Shown here piece by piece: positions 16,253-23,701 of a stretch of 64,000 nucleotides of DNA; position 1 is the stretch's first letter, and each line of letters starts with the position of its first letter. The stretch covers positions 1 through 64,000 of the forward strand of contig NZ_RPHB01000010.1 in NCBI RefSeq assembly GCF_019343195.1. The letters run 5' to 3'. The translations under genes were made by a program, and so were the position numbers. The notes beneath the pieces are model-generated. The model was not told the origin of the DNA. It saw only the letters and a program-made list of their open reading frames with translations, and made no database searches. This DNA comes from Arthrospiribacter ruber (GTDB taxonomy: Bacteria > Bacteroidota > Bacteroidia > Cytophagales > Cyclobacteriaceae).

Positions 16253-16309
16253 ATAGATTTAGGATGATTTGAAAGGAGAATTTGAAATTTTCTAGGTCAT
16301 GTCAATCCC

Positions 16310-16320
16310 CTATACTGATT
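16310..16320. promoter_or_regulatory. Candidate shared regulatory motif upstream of the permease
   Basis: CTATACTGATT is identical to 13938-13948 in the rhaEW/gntR promoter region and lies 214 bp upstream of the permease start. It may place the permease in the rhamnose regulon; chance identity cannot be excluded for an 11-mer. Confidence 0.3.
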
Positions 16321-16533
16321 AGCCTTTCCTAAGCATCTTGAAATATCTCATTAAAGGGCAGAGGTCAATGAAATGCCTGGAGAGCAAAAATTATATTCCA
16401 TTGGTTGTAACCAAATCCTTCCATTTAACGAATTGAACCATTGTCTGGAGTGGGTAAAACACCAAACAGGACATCACAGGATACCATAACCCATAGGATT
16501 TTTGTATTTTTCAATTTCAACCCGAAATTACCT

Positions 16534-17940
16534 ATGGAAAAAACTACTTCCCCAAAGGAAGGGACTGTTTCAGGCGAGTTTGAACGCCAACCTATCCCTT
16601 CTTCCCATCACAAAAGTTGGAAAAAATTTCTGGGCATGTATGCCGGGGAACACGCTGCGGGGACGGAGTTTGTGATAGGGCCTTTGTTTTTGACGGCCGG
16701 GGTATCTGCTTTTGACCTGATAGTAGGCTTGCTATTGGGGAATTTTTTGGCTGTGCTGACTTGGAGATATGTAACCACTCCACTTGCAACAGCTGAGCGC
16801 TTGACTTTGTATTATAAATTGGAAAAAATCGCCGGTAAAAAACTTGTGACAGGTTACAATCTGGCCAATGGACTCTTATTCTGTTTTTTGGCCGGGGCCA
16901 TGATCACCGTATCAGCCACGGCGGTTGGAATTCCTTTTGACATGCCCATGCCGGCTTTGACCGATACTGTTCCCAATAGCCTTTCTTGGGTTTTGGTGGT
17001 ATTGACTGTTGGGGCGGTGATTTCCATTGTGGCAGCCAGAGGTTATGATACCGTTGCGAAATTCTCCAATTGGGCGGCTCCATTTATGATTGCTGTATTT
17101 TTGATAGCCGGAATCGTAGCCGCCAACCGTTTGGGAGTTGATTCTTGGAGTAGCCTTTGGGCAGTATGGGGAGAGGGTTCAGAGCCATTTCCCGGACAGA
17201 TAAAATTCACCTTTTGGCATGTACTGTTCTTTGCTTGGTTTTGCAATGCGGCCATGCACTTGGGTATGTCTGACCTGTCCGTATTGCGCTATGCCGATAA
17301 AAATTCAGTAGGATGGACCACTGCTGCGGGGATGTATGTGGGGCACTTTATGGCTTGGATTTCGGCCTGTCTGATGTTTGCGCTGTACCTCAAAAGTCCG
17401 GAAGCTGCAGCGATATTTACCAGTGGAGGCATACCACCTGTGGCACCCGGACCATTGGCTTATGAAGTGGTCGGAATTGCAGGTCTGATCTGTGTAGTCA
17501 TTGCTGGGTGGACCACTGCCAATCCTACGATATATAGGGCGGGGTTGGCATTTCAGGCTATTTTCCCAAGAAGCTCTACAGTGAAAGTTACTTTGGTGAC
17601 AGGAGGGATCGCGACTATCGCAGGACTCTTTCCGGCTTTTGCGATGAAATTGCTGGACTTCGTGGCCGTTTATGGTTTTATCCTGGCACCTGTAGGCGCG
17701 GTGATCTTTTTCGAACATTATTTTGCGGATAAAATGGGGTTTGGGAAAGACTACGCCATAAATAAAGGCTTAACATTTAATTGGGCCGTTTTGGCCGCTT
17801 GGCTGATCAGCATGGCTGTATTTTACAGCATTTCTGTTTATTTCGGTATTTTTCTCTCTTTCTTTACTTTGCCTGCCTGGATTGCTTGCGGATTGTTGTT
17901 CTTGGTGTTTAGCAAGAGATTGCAAAGCCAAAAGAAATAG
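16534..17940 (+). CDS. NCS1-like (purine/cytosine permease type) membrane transporter
   Basis: This 468-residue integral membrane protein has about 12 hydrophobic segments. An N-terminal cytoplasmic tail precedes the conserved first-helix region (WKKFLGMYAGEHAAGTEFVI), with a GLLLGNFLAVLTWRY second helix as in nucleobase:cation symporters. The start at 16534 (MEKTTSPKEG) is preferred to 16441, because the extra residues have no family character. The substrate is not determined by the family alone: neighbours suggest a role in rhamnose metabolism, and no RhaT-like transporter is in the window. An ordinary nucleobase transporter remains the default reading of the family. Confidence 0.75.
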   Translation: MEKTTSPKEGTVSGEFERQPIPSSHHKSWKKFLGMYAGEHAAGTEFVIGPLFLTAGVSAFDLIVGLLLGNFLAVLTWRYVTTPLATAERLTLYYKLEKIAGKKLVTGYNLANGLLFCFLAGAMITVSATAVGIPFDMPMPALTDTVPNSLSWVLVVLTVGAVISIVAARGYDTVAKFSNWAAPFMIAVFLIAGIVAANRLGVDSWSSLWAVWGEGSEPFPGQIKFTFWHVLFFAWFCNAAMHLGMSDLSVLRYADKNSVGWTTAAGMYVGHFMAWISACLMFALYLKSPEAAAIFTSGGIPPVAPGPLAYEVVGIAGLICVVIAGWTTANPTIYRAGLAFQAIFPRSSTVKVTLVTGGIATIAGLFPAFAMKLLDFVAVYGFILAPVGAVIFFEHYFADKMGFGKDYAINKGLTFNWAVLAAWLISMAVFYSISVYFGIFLSFFTLPAWIACGLLFLVFSKRLQSQKK

Positions 17941-18010
17941 TTTTTAAAATTTTGAAAAAATATGGAGTTGATGTCATATATCCGTAGCTTTTTGACACTA
18001 AAGGATATAT

Positions 18011-18505
18011 ATGAAGCCAAACCAACTGGAACAAGTCATCAAAGAACTGCATACGGAAGCCTTCCTTTGGGCGAGGCAGTGCTGTCGCTTCGATGGGGAC
18101 CTGGCAAAAGAAGTTCTTCAGCAGGTGTACTTGAAAATACTGGAAGGCAAGGCCAGATTTAATGAACAGTCCAGTGCCAAAACATGGCTTTATGCTGTAA
18201 TCAGGTATACCGCTTTGGAGAATTTAAAATCGGAAAGCCTCTTGACATCTCTGGATACAAATACGGAACTGATAGCAGATGAAGTTCATGAGAAGTCAGA
18301 TGACAATCATGAAAAACTGATCCAATTGCTTCCGGAAAAACAAAGAGAAGTCCTTTTGTTGGTTTTTTACCATGGATTGACGCTGGAAAAATCTGCTGAA
18401 GTAATGGGCCTTCACATCGGTACAGTGAGGACCCATTACGACAGGGCAAAGAAAAACCTCAAGACATTGATTCTAAAAAAAAATACTCATGAACAAGCAG
18501 GATAG
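18011..18505 (+). CDS. ECF-type RNA polymerase sigma factor
   Basis: This 164-residue protein has a sigma-70 region 2 (FLWARQCCRFDGDLAKEVLQQVYLKILEGK, with KTWLYAVIRYTALENLK) and region 4 (LPEKQREVLLLVFYHGLTLEKSAEVMGL then GTVRTHYDRAKKNLK, a helix-turn-helix). It lacks the extra domains of housekeeping sigma factors. The next gene overlaps it by 17 bp and encodes a single-span membrane protein that is the likely anti-sigma partner, followed by a periplasmic protein, so this looks like an envelope-signal cassette. Confidence 0.88.
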   Translation: MKPNQLEQVIKELHTEAFLWARQCCRFDGDLAKEVLQQVYLKILEGKARFNEQSSAKTWLYAVIRYTALENLKSESLLTSLDTNTELIADEVHEKSDDNHEKLIQLLPEKQREVLLLVFYHGLTLEKSAEVMGLHIGTVRTHYDRAKKNLKTLILKKNTHEQAG

Positions 18506-18821
18506 TGTAGAAGAAAAAGAACTGGAGTTGTTTTTTTCGGAATGGAAAGAAAAAGACAAGGATATAAGGGTTCCTGAATTTGAGTTTGGTAAAAAAAGGA
18601 AATTTACCTTGTGGAGCTTACTGCCAATTGGCGTTGCAGCCACCTTTGTTTTTGGACTGTGGTTTTTACTGCCTTCGGAAAAAGATTACCAATTGGAATA
18701 CGATACACTTATCATCACACTGGTAGAGGATGAGAATCAGGAACAGCACTTTGTGATAGAGACCAAATCCAGCCTGGATGAATGGGAAGCTCCCAGCAGT
18801 TCATTATTGACAGAATTTTAA
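18489..18821 (+). CDS. Small single-span membrane protein, candidate anti-sigma factor
   Basis: This 110-residue protein has an acidic N-terminal cytoplasmic part (about 45 residues), one transmembrane helix (LWSLLPIGVAATFVFGLWFLL) and a short acidic periplasmic tail. No zinc-binding anti-sigma motif is visible. The 17-bp overlap with the sigma factor gene and the topology suggest that it holds the sigma factor at the membrane. This is inference from position. Confidence 0.65.
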   Translation: MNKQDSVEEKELELFFSEWKEKDKDIRVPEFEFGKKRKFTLWSLLPIGVAATFVFGLWFLLPSEKDYQLEYDTLIITLVEDENQEQHFVIETKSSLDEWEAPSSSLLTEF

Positions 18822-18838
18822 ACCAACTATTATATACC

Positions 18839-19549
18839 ATGAAAAAATTACTCACGATTTGTTTGATGTTGGTCATAGCTCAGGGCCATGCACAGGATAT
18901 ATTTAAGGAGACTTTGTTCTCAGCTGATTTGGTAATGGACAATAGAGAGTTTATTTCTCTTACAGACCAGCAAGCAGAAAATATTAAGAAAATCCATAAT
19001 CAGAATGCAGGTGCGTTCAAGAGTTTGAAATGGGATTTGGACAATGAAAATGAAAGGCTGAAAAAAATGCTTTCGGCCAAAAGAATAGATCAAAATGCTG
19101 TTCAAAGGCAAATGGATTTAGTCTTGTCTTTGGAAAATCAATTAAAAATTAAACAGCTTAATACCCTAGTAGCCATAAAAAATGAGCTTACTGAGAGTCA
19201 GCAGGAGGAATTGAAAATTTTGAGATATAGTCCAGTAAATGATAGGAAACTGTTTGGGACTGTGAATAAGGGAAATGAAAAAACTGTTGCTACTTCCAAA
19301 GCACAAGGGGGTACAGGTGTGGTGTCTATCACCTCAGGCATTGAAGGTGAGCCAGTTATTATAGTCAAGCAGGGCAGTAAAGAGAAGAAATTTAAAAGAT
19401 CCGATACTATAGGATTGGATCAAAAGAGTATTGAAACTGTTTCAGTGATCAAAGGAAGTTCAGCTTGGGAATTGTATGGTGCAGAAGGTAAAAATGGAGT
19501 AGTTGTAATCACATTGAAAAAAGAAGCTGATTTTAATTTTGAAGAATAA
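18839..19549 (+). CDS. Periplasmic Spy-like helical protein with TonB-plug-like C-terminal motif
   Basis: This 236-residue protein has a signal peptide (MKKLLTICLMLVIAQGHAQ). A charged helical region (residues about 40-125, with LTDQQAENIKKIHN and LTESQQEELKILRY) resembles Spy/CpxP-type periplasmic chaperone repeats. A C-terminal segment, SIETVSVIKGSSAWELYGAE then GKNGVVVITLK, copies the plug-domain signature of TonB-dependent receptors, but there is no barrel. The start at 18839 is the codon directly before the signal peptide. It is the third gene of the sigma cassette and may be its sensor or output. A terminator follows. Confidence 0.7.
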   Translation: MKKLLTICLMLVIAQGHAQDIFKETLFSADLVMDNREFISLTDQQAENIKKIHNQNAGAFKSLKWDLDNENERLKKMLSAKRIDQNAVQRQMDLVLSLENQLKIKQLNTLVAIKNELTESQQEELKILRYSPVNDRKLFGTVNKGNEKTVATSKAQGGTGVVSITSGIEGEPVIIVKQGSKEKKFKRSDTIGLDQKSIETVSVIKGSSAWELYGAEGKNGVVVITLKKEADFNFEE

Positions 19550-19552
19550 AAA

Positions 19553-19572
19553 AGCCCGGCGAATCCCGGGCT
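19553..19572. terminator. Terminator between the sigma cassette and the Cys4 protein gene
   Basis: AGCCCGG (19553-19559) pairs with CCGGGCT (19566-19572) around CGAAT. It lies between convergent genes and probably serves both, although the T-tract is weak on the plus strand and the A-run before the stem gives T's on the minus strand. Confidence 0.65.
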
Positions 19573-19600
19573 CTTATGAGTTTTAGGTCGTTATAAATTT

Positions 19601-19828
19601 TTAAGCGCTTGCAAACTGATTGCAGCCAAAATTAGCACCAGTAATAAATTCTATATTTTTGGTGTTAGGGTCCAAAGGCTTTCCATCATTCAATACAGGG
19701 ATGATGTAGTCAGGATCCATTTTTGATTCTATATGGCTCAATTTGTTGCATTCACCATAATTTTCCTTATTCGCAACTACTGGTGCCTGAGGCTCCCAAT
19801 AATTACATTTAGCACATACTTGTTCCAT
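19601..19828 (-). CDS. Small Cys4 protein, unknown function
   Basis: This 75-residue protein without a signal peptide has four cysteines arranged as VCAKCNYWEP, YGECNKL and GANFGCNQF. The pattern suits binding of one metal ion or iron-sulfur cluster, as in many small Bacteroidota proteins with a terminal FGC motif. It is convergent with the sigma cassette. I do not recognise a function. Confidence 0.65.
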   Translation of the reverse strand: MEQVCAKCNYWEPQAPVVANKENYGECNKLSHIESKMDPDYIIPVLNDGKPLDPNTKNIEFITGANFGCNQFASA

Positions 19829-19938
19829 TTCTATCGGTCGTTTGGTTACATCTCTATTAACCGATAAGTCCGGATGAAGTTACATTAAAGTGATTGTTTA
19901 TCAGTAATTTGAAATTAAACTAAATAAAGTGGCAGGTG

Positions 19939-19967
19939 CTTTTCCAAAGTTCAAGACTTTGGAAAAG
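19939..19967. repeat. Short hairpin related to the inner arms of the element at 62.2 kb
   Basis: A perfect 12-bp stem with loop TCAAG. The arm CTTTTCCAAAGT is contained in AACTTTTCCAAAGTT at 62213-62227, so the two loci share a palindromic module. Confidence 0.55.
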
Positions 19968-20259
19968 GTCTAGCAATAAACTTTGATCTTGTGGTTCCAT
20001 TTTGGAACAGGATAAAAAAAAGGGAGGCATTTGGCAACACAGAAGTTTACATCCTGTCTTGTATGCAAAGAAATGGGTTGCTTTAATAAAATTCTGTTTC
20101 CTTTTTTACATTGGACTTTTTGAAAGAATAAAGTTGTACGGAGTTTGGCTTAGACTTTATGAATTCTTCTGAACAAAAGGTGATTTTTGAGCCTTGAAAA
20201 AAGAAAACATTGCGTTTGGTGCATTCTGACGGGGTACACCTTCCGAATAATTTCAAAAC

Positions 20260-20295
20260 AAAAAAGGGCTTTACGCCACCGTAAAGCCCTTTTTT
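20260..20295 (-). terminator. Terminator of tRNA-Leu
   Basis: GGGCTTTACG pairs with CGTAAAGCCC around CACC, flanked by an A-run at 20260-20265 and a T-run at 20290-20295. On the minus strand it follows the tRNA 3' end by about 12 bp. Confidence 0.75.
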
Positions 20296-20306
20296 CATTG
20301 ATTTTG

Positions 20307-20388
20307 TACCCAGGGCCGGAGTCGAACCGGCACGCCCGAAGGCATTGGTGTTTGAGACCAACGCGTCTACCAATTCCGCCACCTGGGC
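20307..20388 (-). tRNA. tRNA-Leu (anticodon CAA)
   Basis: The minus strand folds as a class II tRNA: acceptor GCCCAGG pairing with CCTGGGT, a D-arm with GGTAGACGC, an anticodon arm GTTGGT-CTCAAAC-ACCAAT giving anticodon CAA, a long variable arm (TGCCTTCGGGCG) and a T-arm GCCGGTTCGACTCCGGC. CCA is not encoded. A terminator follows closely. Confidence 0.93.
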
Positions 20389-20458
20389 AGGTGAACTGTC
20401 CGTTCCTTGCTGAACGGGATGCAAATATGAGTATTGTTTTTTTTCTCTGCAAGCCTAT

Positions 20459-20752
20459 TTAAGGCAGTTCTTCAATTTTTTTTGCTGAAAAGGCCATTGG
20501 CTTTTCTTTGAACAGCTTCTTAGTGTAGCTCCAGACAGATTTAAAGAGTTCAGAATCACGGTATTGGTTCAGGGATTCTTCATTGTCCCAGTGGCTGTAA
20601 GTCATGAAAATATTTTTTTCATTTTCATCCTGCCAAAGCTCCAAATGATGACAGCCGGGGAAATTTCTGATTTTTTCCTTGTGGAGATGGAAGTTTGCCA
20701 GAAATGCATCTACCTGATTTTCCTCAAATATCATTCTTACTACCCTGATCAT
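20459..20752 (-). CDS. Antibiotic biosynthesis monooxygenase (ABM) domain protein
   Basis: This 97-residue single ferredoxin-like domain carries the ABM pattern: VRMIFEENQVDAFLANF, FPGCHHLELWQDEN, FMTYSHWDNEESLNQYRDSE and a terminal region with KPMAF. Such proteins act on small molecules (monooxygenase or heme-degradation type), but the substrate here is unknown. Its ATG overlaps the stop of the SAM hydroxide adenosyltransferase gene (ATGA), so the two are co-transcribed. Confidence 0.82.
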   Translation of the reverse strand: MIRVVRMIFEENQVDAFLANFHLHKEKIRNFPGCHHLELWQDENEKNIFMTYSHWDNEESLNQYRDSELFKSVWSYTKKLFKEKPMAFSAKKIEELP

Positions 20753-21537
20753 AACAATTTTCCTTCTTCTGTTTCGAAATGAATGAATATCGGACTATCA
20801 TGCTTCAAACCCAACAAATCTCCACCATTCCCTTCGTTGAGGCCGATTTCCAGTAATCCCAGACTATTGAAAAAAGCAAAGCAATCTCCCGGATCGACCA
20901 TATCATAAGACTGATGGAGCTGCTGTAAAGTTTCCCGGCCAATCTGAATGGTGAATTTCCCCGGGTTAAGCATATCAAAAACTTTCTTTTCTATATTGGT
21001 GATTAGATTTCCGTAATTGTCCACCCGAACCACATGTCCGATAATCTGTTTTTTTGTTGCCTTTACATGTCTAGGGATCATTTTACGGATTTGAGGCAGT
21101 GGGCCGCCAAAATCATGAATTGCAGCGCCAGAAGCTACTTTCGCTGCAATAGGGGCAAGAATGTCCTTGGCAGGAAAAGTGCTTTCCTTGAGGTGAATGT
21201 CAGCAAACTGCACTATGATTCCCGGCTCTGTATCAAACAATAAGGACAGCATCCCATTGTTTGGTCCAAGGAAAATATGTTCATCATGTTTGATGCCTAT
21301 AAAACCATCTGTGGTTTTACTTGTTCCATTCATAGCGACAAGGTGAACGGTCCCTTTAGGGAATTCATTGTAGACCGATTTAAGGATAAAAGCAGCATGC
21401 GCCACATCGTAGTTTTTCACTTGATGTGTGATGTCTACAATCGTAAGTTGGGGATTGATTGACAACATCTTGGCCTTTACAGCGGGTACATAAAAGTCTC
21501 TGTCTCCAAAGTCCGAAGTGAATGTTATCAATGCCAT
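20749..21537 (-). CDS. S-adenosyl-L-methionine hydroxide adenosyltransferase family protein
   Basis: This 262-residue enzyme belongs to the DUF62 family, which hydrolyses SAM to adenosine and methionine and is related to fluorinases and chlorinases. Visible signatures are ITFTSDFGDRDFYVPAVKA at the N-terminus, IDVTH-like VDITHQVKNYDVAHAAFIL, GPNNGMLSLLF and the C-terminal RVDNYGNLITNI. Family members without a halide loop are hydrolases, and no halogenase feature could be checked here. It is the first gene of a pair with the ABM gene and is divergent from phoH. Confidence 0.88.
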   Translation of the reverse strand: MALITFTSDFGDRDFYVPAVKAKMLSINPQLTIVDITHQVKNYDVAHAAFILKSVYNEFPKGTVHLVAMNGTSKTTDGFIGIKHDEHIFLGPNNGMLSLLFDTEPGIIVQFADIHLKESTFPAKDILAPIAAKVASGAAIHDFGGPLPQIRKMIPRHVKATKKQIIGHVVRVDNYGNLITNIEKKVFDMLNPGKFTIQIGRETLQQLHQSYDMVDPGDCFAFFNSLGLLEIGLNEGNGGDLLGLKHDSPIFIHFETEEGKLL

Positions 21538-21641
21538 ACAAGCAAGTCCGTTAAAATTTTATATTTTTGTACTAGGTGAGGGCAAAAATAGAAATTTATT
21601 CCTTACGCCGCAGGTACAAATTATAAATCAAATATATCAGG

Positions 21642-22643
21642 TTGGTAGAGAAAGTAATTACTTTAGAAAATATTCCGCTGCTGGACTTTTTAGGTGCAGA
21701 AAATGAAAATATACGTCAAATCGCAGCAGCTTTTCCACAGAGCAAAATTGTTTCCCGGGGCAATGAAATCAGGATTCAGGGCCGTGCACCTGAGATCTTG
21801 AGGATCAATGATCTTCTGAACATGCTTTTACAGCATTTTCACCGATTTGGCCATGTGACCCCCGATAACGTCAAGGAATACATTGCCTTGGAAGGCACTC
21901 CTTTCGAAGAAAACAGAAAGGATGATGTCATCATTTACGGAAACAAAGGCCTAGTGGTAAAACCTAAATCAGCCAACCAAAGAAAGCTTGTTGAAGCCTG
22001 TTTTAAAAATGACCTTGTATTTGCTTTGGGTCCTGCAGGCACCGGGAAAACCTATATTGCCGTAGCTTTGGCTGTAAGGGCTTTGAAAAACAGGGAGGTC
22101 AAAAGGATCATCATCACCCGTCCTGCGGTGGAAGCTGGTGAAAACCTAGGGTTTCTTCCAGGTGATCTGCAGGAAAAACTTGATCCGTATCTTAGACCGA
22201 TATATGATGCACTTGCCGATATGGTTCCTTCCGAAAAACTTAAATTTTATCAGGAAACCCGGGTAATCGAAATTGCTCCTTTGGCATATATGAGAGGAAG
22301 GACATTGCATGATGCGTTTGTCTTGCTGGATGAAGCACAGAATACCACTTCAGAGCAGATCAAAATGTTTCTGACCAGAATGGGGCCAAATTCCAAGGTT
22401 ATTATCACGGGCGATCAGACGCAGGTGGATCTGCCCAGACGCCAAAAGTCAGGATTAAGTGAAGCCTTGCATGTTTTGAAAGAAGTGAAGGGCATCGGAA
22501 TTGTAAATCTCAGTGGCAAAGATGTCATCAGGCACAAGCTCGTTAAGTCCATTATTGAAGCATACGAAAAAGACGAATCACAAAGAAATGAAAGAAGAGA
22601 CTACCACCGTGGTGACAAAGGTCCTGAACAAGGAAGATCTTGA
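21642..22643 (+). CDS. phoH: PhoH family ATPase
   Basis: This 333-residue cytoplasmic protein has an N-terminal KH-like region (GNEIRIQGRAPEILRINDLL) and a RecA-type PhoH ATPase domain with Walker A LGPAGTGKTYIA (near residue 130), RPAVEAGENLGFLPGDL and Walker B VLLDEAQNTTSEQIKMFLTR. The start is a TTG at 21642 giving MVEKVITLENIPLLD; no better ATG is available. PhoH proteins of this type are linked to RNA processing. The end overlaps the GNAT gene by 56 bp. Confidence 0.9.
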   Translation: MVEKVITLENIPLLDFLGAENENIRQIAAAFPQSKIVSRGNEIRIQGRAPEILRINDLLNMLLQHFHRFGHVTPDNVKEYIALEGTPFEENRKDDVIIYGNKGLVVKPKSANQRKLVEACFKNDLVFALGPAGTGKTYIAVALAVRALKNREVKRIIITRPAVEAGENLGFLPGDLQEKLDPYLRPIYDALADMVPSEKLKFYQETRVIEIAPLAYMRGRTLHDAFVLLDEAQNTTSEQIKMFLTRMGPNSKVIITGDQTQVDLPRRQKSGLSEALHVLKEVKGIGIVNLSGKDVIRHKLVKSIIEAYEKDESQRNERRDYHRGDKGPEQGRS

Positions 22644-23037
22644 GACCATATTCAAAATCAGGGAGGAAGTATTTGTTATTGAGCAGGAGGTAGCACCTGA
22701 GGAAGAATATGACGAGTTTGAAGATACCTCTATCCACTTCTTGGCTAGAGTAGACGGAAATCCGTCGGGGACGGCTAGGTGGAGATTTACTGAAAAAGGC
22801 ATCAAATTGGAACGCTTTGCCGTTTTGAAAAAGGAAAGAGGTAAGGGAGTAGGGCAGGCTCTTGTAAAATCGGTGCTGGAGGATATTGCTTTACATCCTG
22901 AGGCCAAGGGAAAAAAACTATATCTCCATGCCCAATTGACTGCCATACCCCTATATGCCAAATTTGGATTCAAGCAAGTGGGTGACATGTTTGAAGAGTG
23001 TAATATCCTTCACTACAAAATGGAACTGTATTTGTAA
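22588..23037 (+). CDS. GNAT family N-acetyltransferase (ElaA/YjcF-like)
   Basis: This 149-residue protein has the GNAT fold: TIFKIREEVFVIEQEVAPEEEYDE, then LERFAVLKKERGKGVGQALV (acetyl-CoA-binding loop RGKGVG) and LYLHAQLTAIPLYAKFGFKQVGD. The start at 22588 gives MKEETTTV directly before the domain; the 25 codons upstream in frame lie inside phoH and lack domain character. The substrate is not predictable. The overlap with phoH suggests an operon. Confidence 0.85.
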   Translation: MKEETTTVVTKVLNKEDLETIFKIREEVFVIEQEVAPEEEYDEFEDTSIHFLARVDGNPSGTARWRFTEKGIKLERFAVLKKERGKGVGQALVKSVLEDIALHPEAKGKKLYLHAQLTAIPLYAKFGFKQVGDMFEECNILHYKMELYL

Positions 23038-23067
23038 GATATCCGTGATTTTAAACTAAAACTATTT

Positions 23068-23610
23068 ATGAAAAAGTTATTCTTTACTGCAATTGTTCTA
23101 GCATTATTTCAAAGTTCAGTTTTTGCACAACAGACCTCCTTGGAAAACCCTAGGGGAGAAGTGCGGCTGAATTTCTTAAATACCATCCTGTTGGGGTCTG
23201 TGGAAGTCGGATATGAGCAGTTTTTTGCTGATGACCAGTCTATAGGTGCCGAGATCCATCTTAATGATAGGTTTGGATACAGAACTGCAGGTGATGGGAG
23301 AAACTTCTCCGCGACCTCGTTTTTGGTTTCCTACAACTTCTATTTTGCGGGGAATGATATTGCGAAATTGCATGTGTCTCCATTTTTCAAATACAGATTC
23401 GGTGAGTTTTCAGAAGCAATAGACAATACCACATCAGTGACCAGTCTAAACAGCGGGCACATTGGATTGATGGCCGGGTACAGGTGGAACCTGAACAATT
23501 TCGCTTTTGGTCCATTTGCAGCCGTAAGTAGGGCTTTTTCCTCAGAGGTGGCCAACAGGTTTTCAGCTGTTGAGCTGAAGGCAGGATTTAATGTTGGATA
23601 CAGATTTTGA
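23068..23610 (+). CDS. Outer-membrane beta-barrel protein
   Basis: This 180-residue protein has a signal peptide (MKKLFFTAIVLALFQSSVFA) and alternating amphipathic strands ending in FKAGFNVGYRF-like LKAGFNVGYRF with a terminal Phe, typical of outer-membrane barrels. The size fits an 8-stranded barrel. Its role is unknown. It is followed by a strong terminator. Confidence 0.75.
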   Translation: MKKLFFTAIVLALFQSSVFAQQTSLENPRGEVRLNFLNTILLGSVEVGYEQFFADDQSIGAEIHLNDRFGYRTAGDGRNFSATSFLVSYNFYFAGNDIAKLHVSPFFKYRFGEFSEAIDNTTSVTSLNSGHIGLMAGYRWNLNNFAFGPFAAVSRAFSSEVANRFSAVELKAGFNVGYRF

Positions 23611-23637
23611 TAAACTTATCCGTTTAATTTATAGGTA

Positions 23638-23664
23638 GAGGGAGCTGAATGGCTCCCTTTTTTT
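23638..23664 (+). terminator. Terminator after the beta-barrel gene
   Basis: GGGAGC (23640-23645) pairs with GCTCCC (23652-23657) around TGAATG and is followed by a run of seven or more T. Confidence 0.75.
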
Positions 23665-23701
23665 ATGGAATTCAGTAAATTTATGTCAAACTTTTCAAAG
23701 C

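Larger units (their letters stand above)
16014..16533. other. Intergenic region with right REP-like composite and permease leader
   Basis: It contains the composite at 16161-16252 and CTATACTGATT at 16310-16320, which is identical to 13938-13948 in the rha promoter region. The frame of the following permease is open to 16441, but those codons look non-coding. No other gene is seen. Confidence 0.6.
19829..20306. other. Intergenic region downstream of tRNA-Leu with an inverted repeat
   Basis: It contains an inverted repeat, CTTTTCCAAAGT (19939-19950) and ACTTTGGAAAAG (19956-19967), whose arm matches the inner arm of the MITE-like element near 62213. The tRNA terminator is at 20260-20295. Longer frames across it run through the tRNA gene and are not credible. 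Confidence 0.55.

Noticed and set aside
20083-20462. Open frames of about 90-115 codons on both strands around the tRNA
   Set aside because: They run through the tRNA-Leu gene and its terminator and show no protein-like composition.
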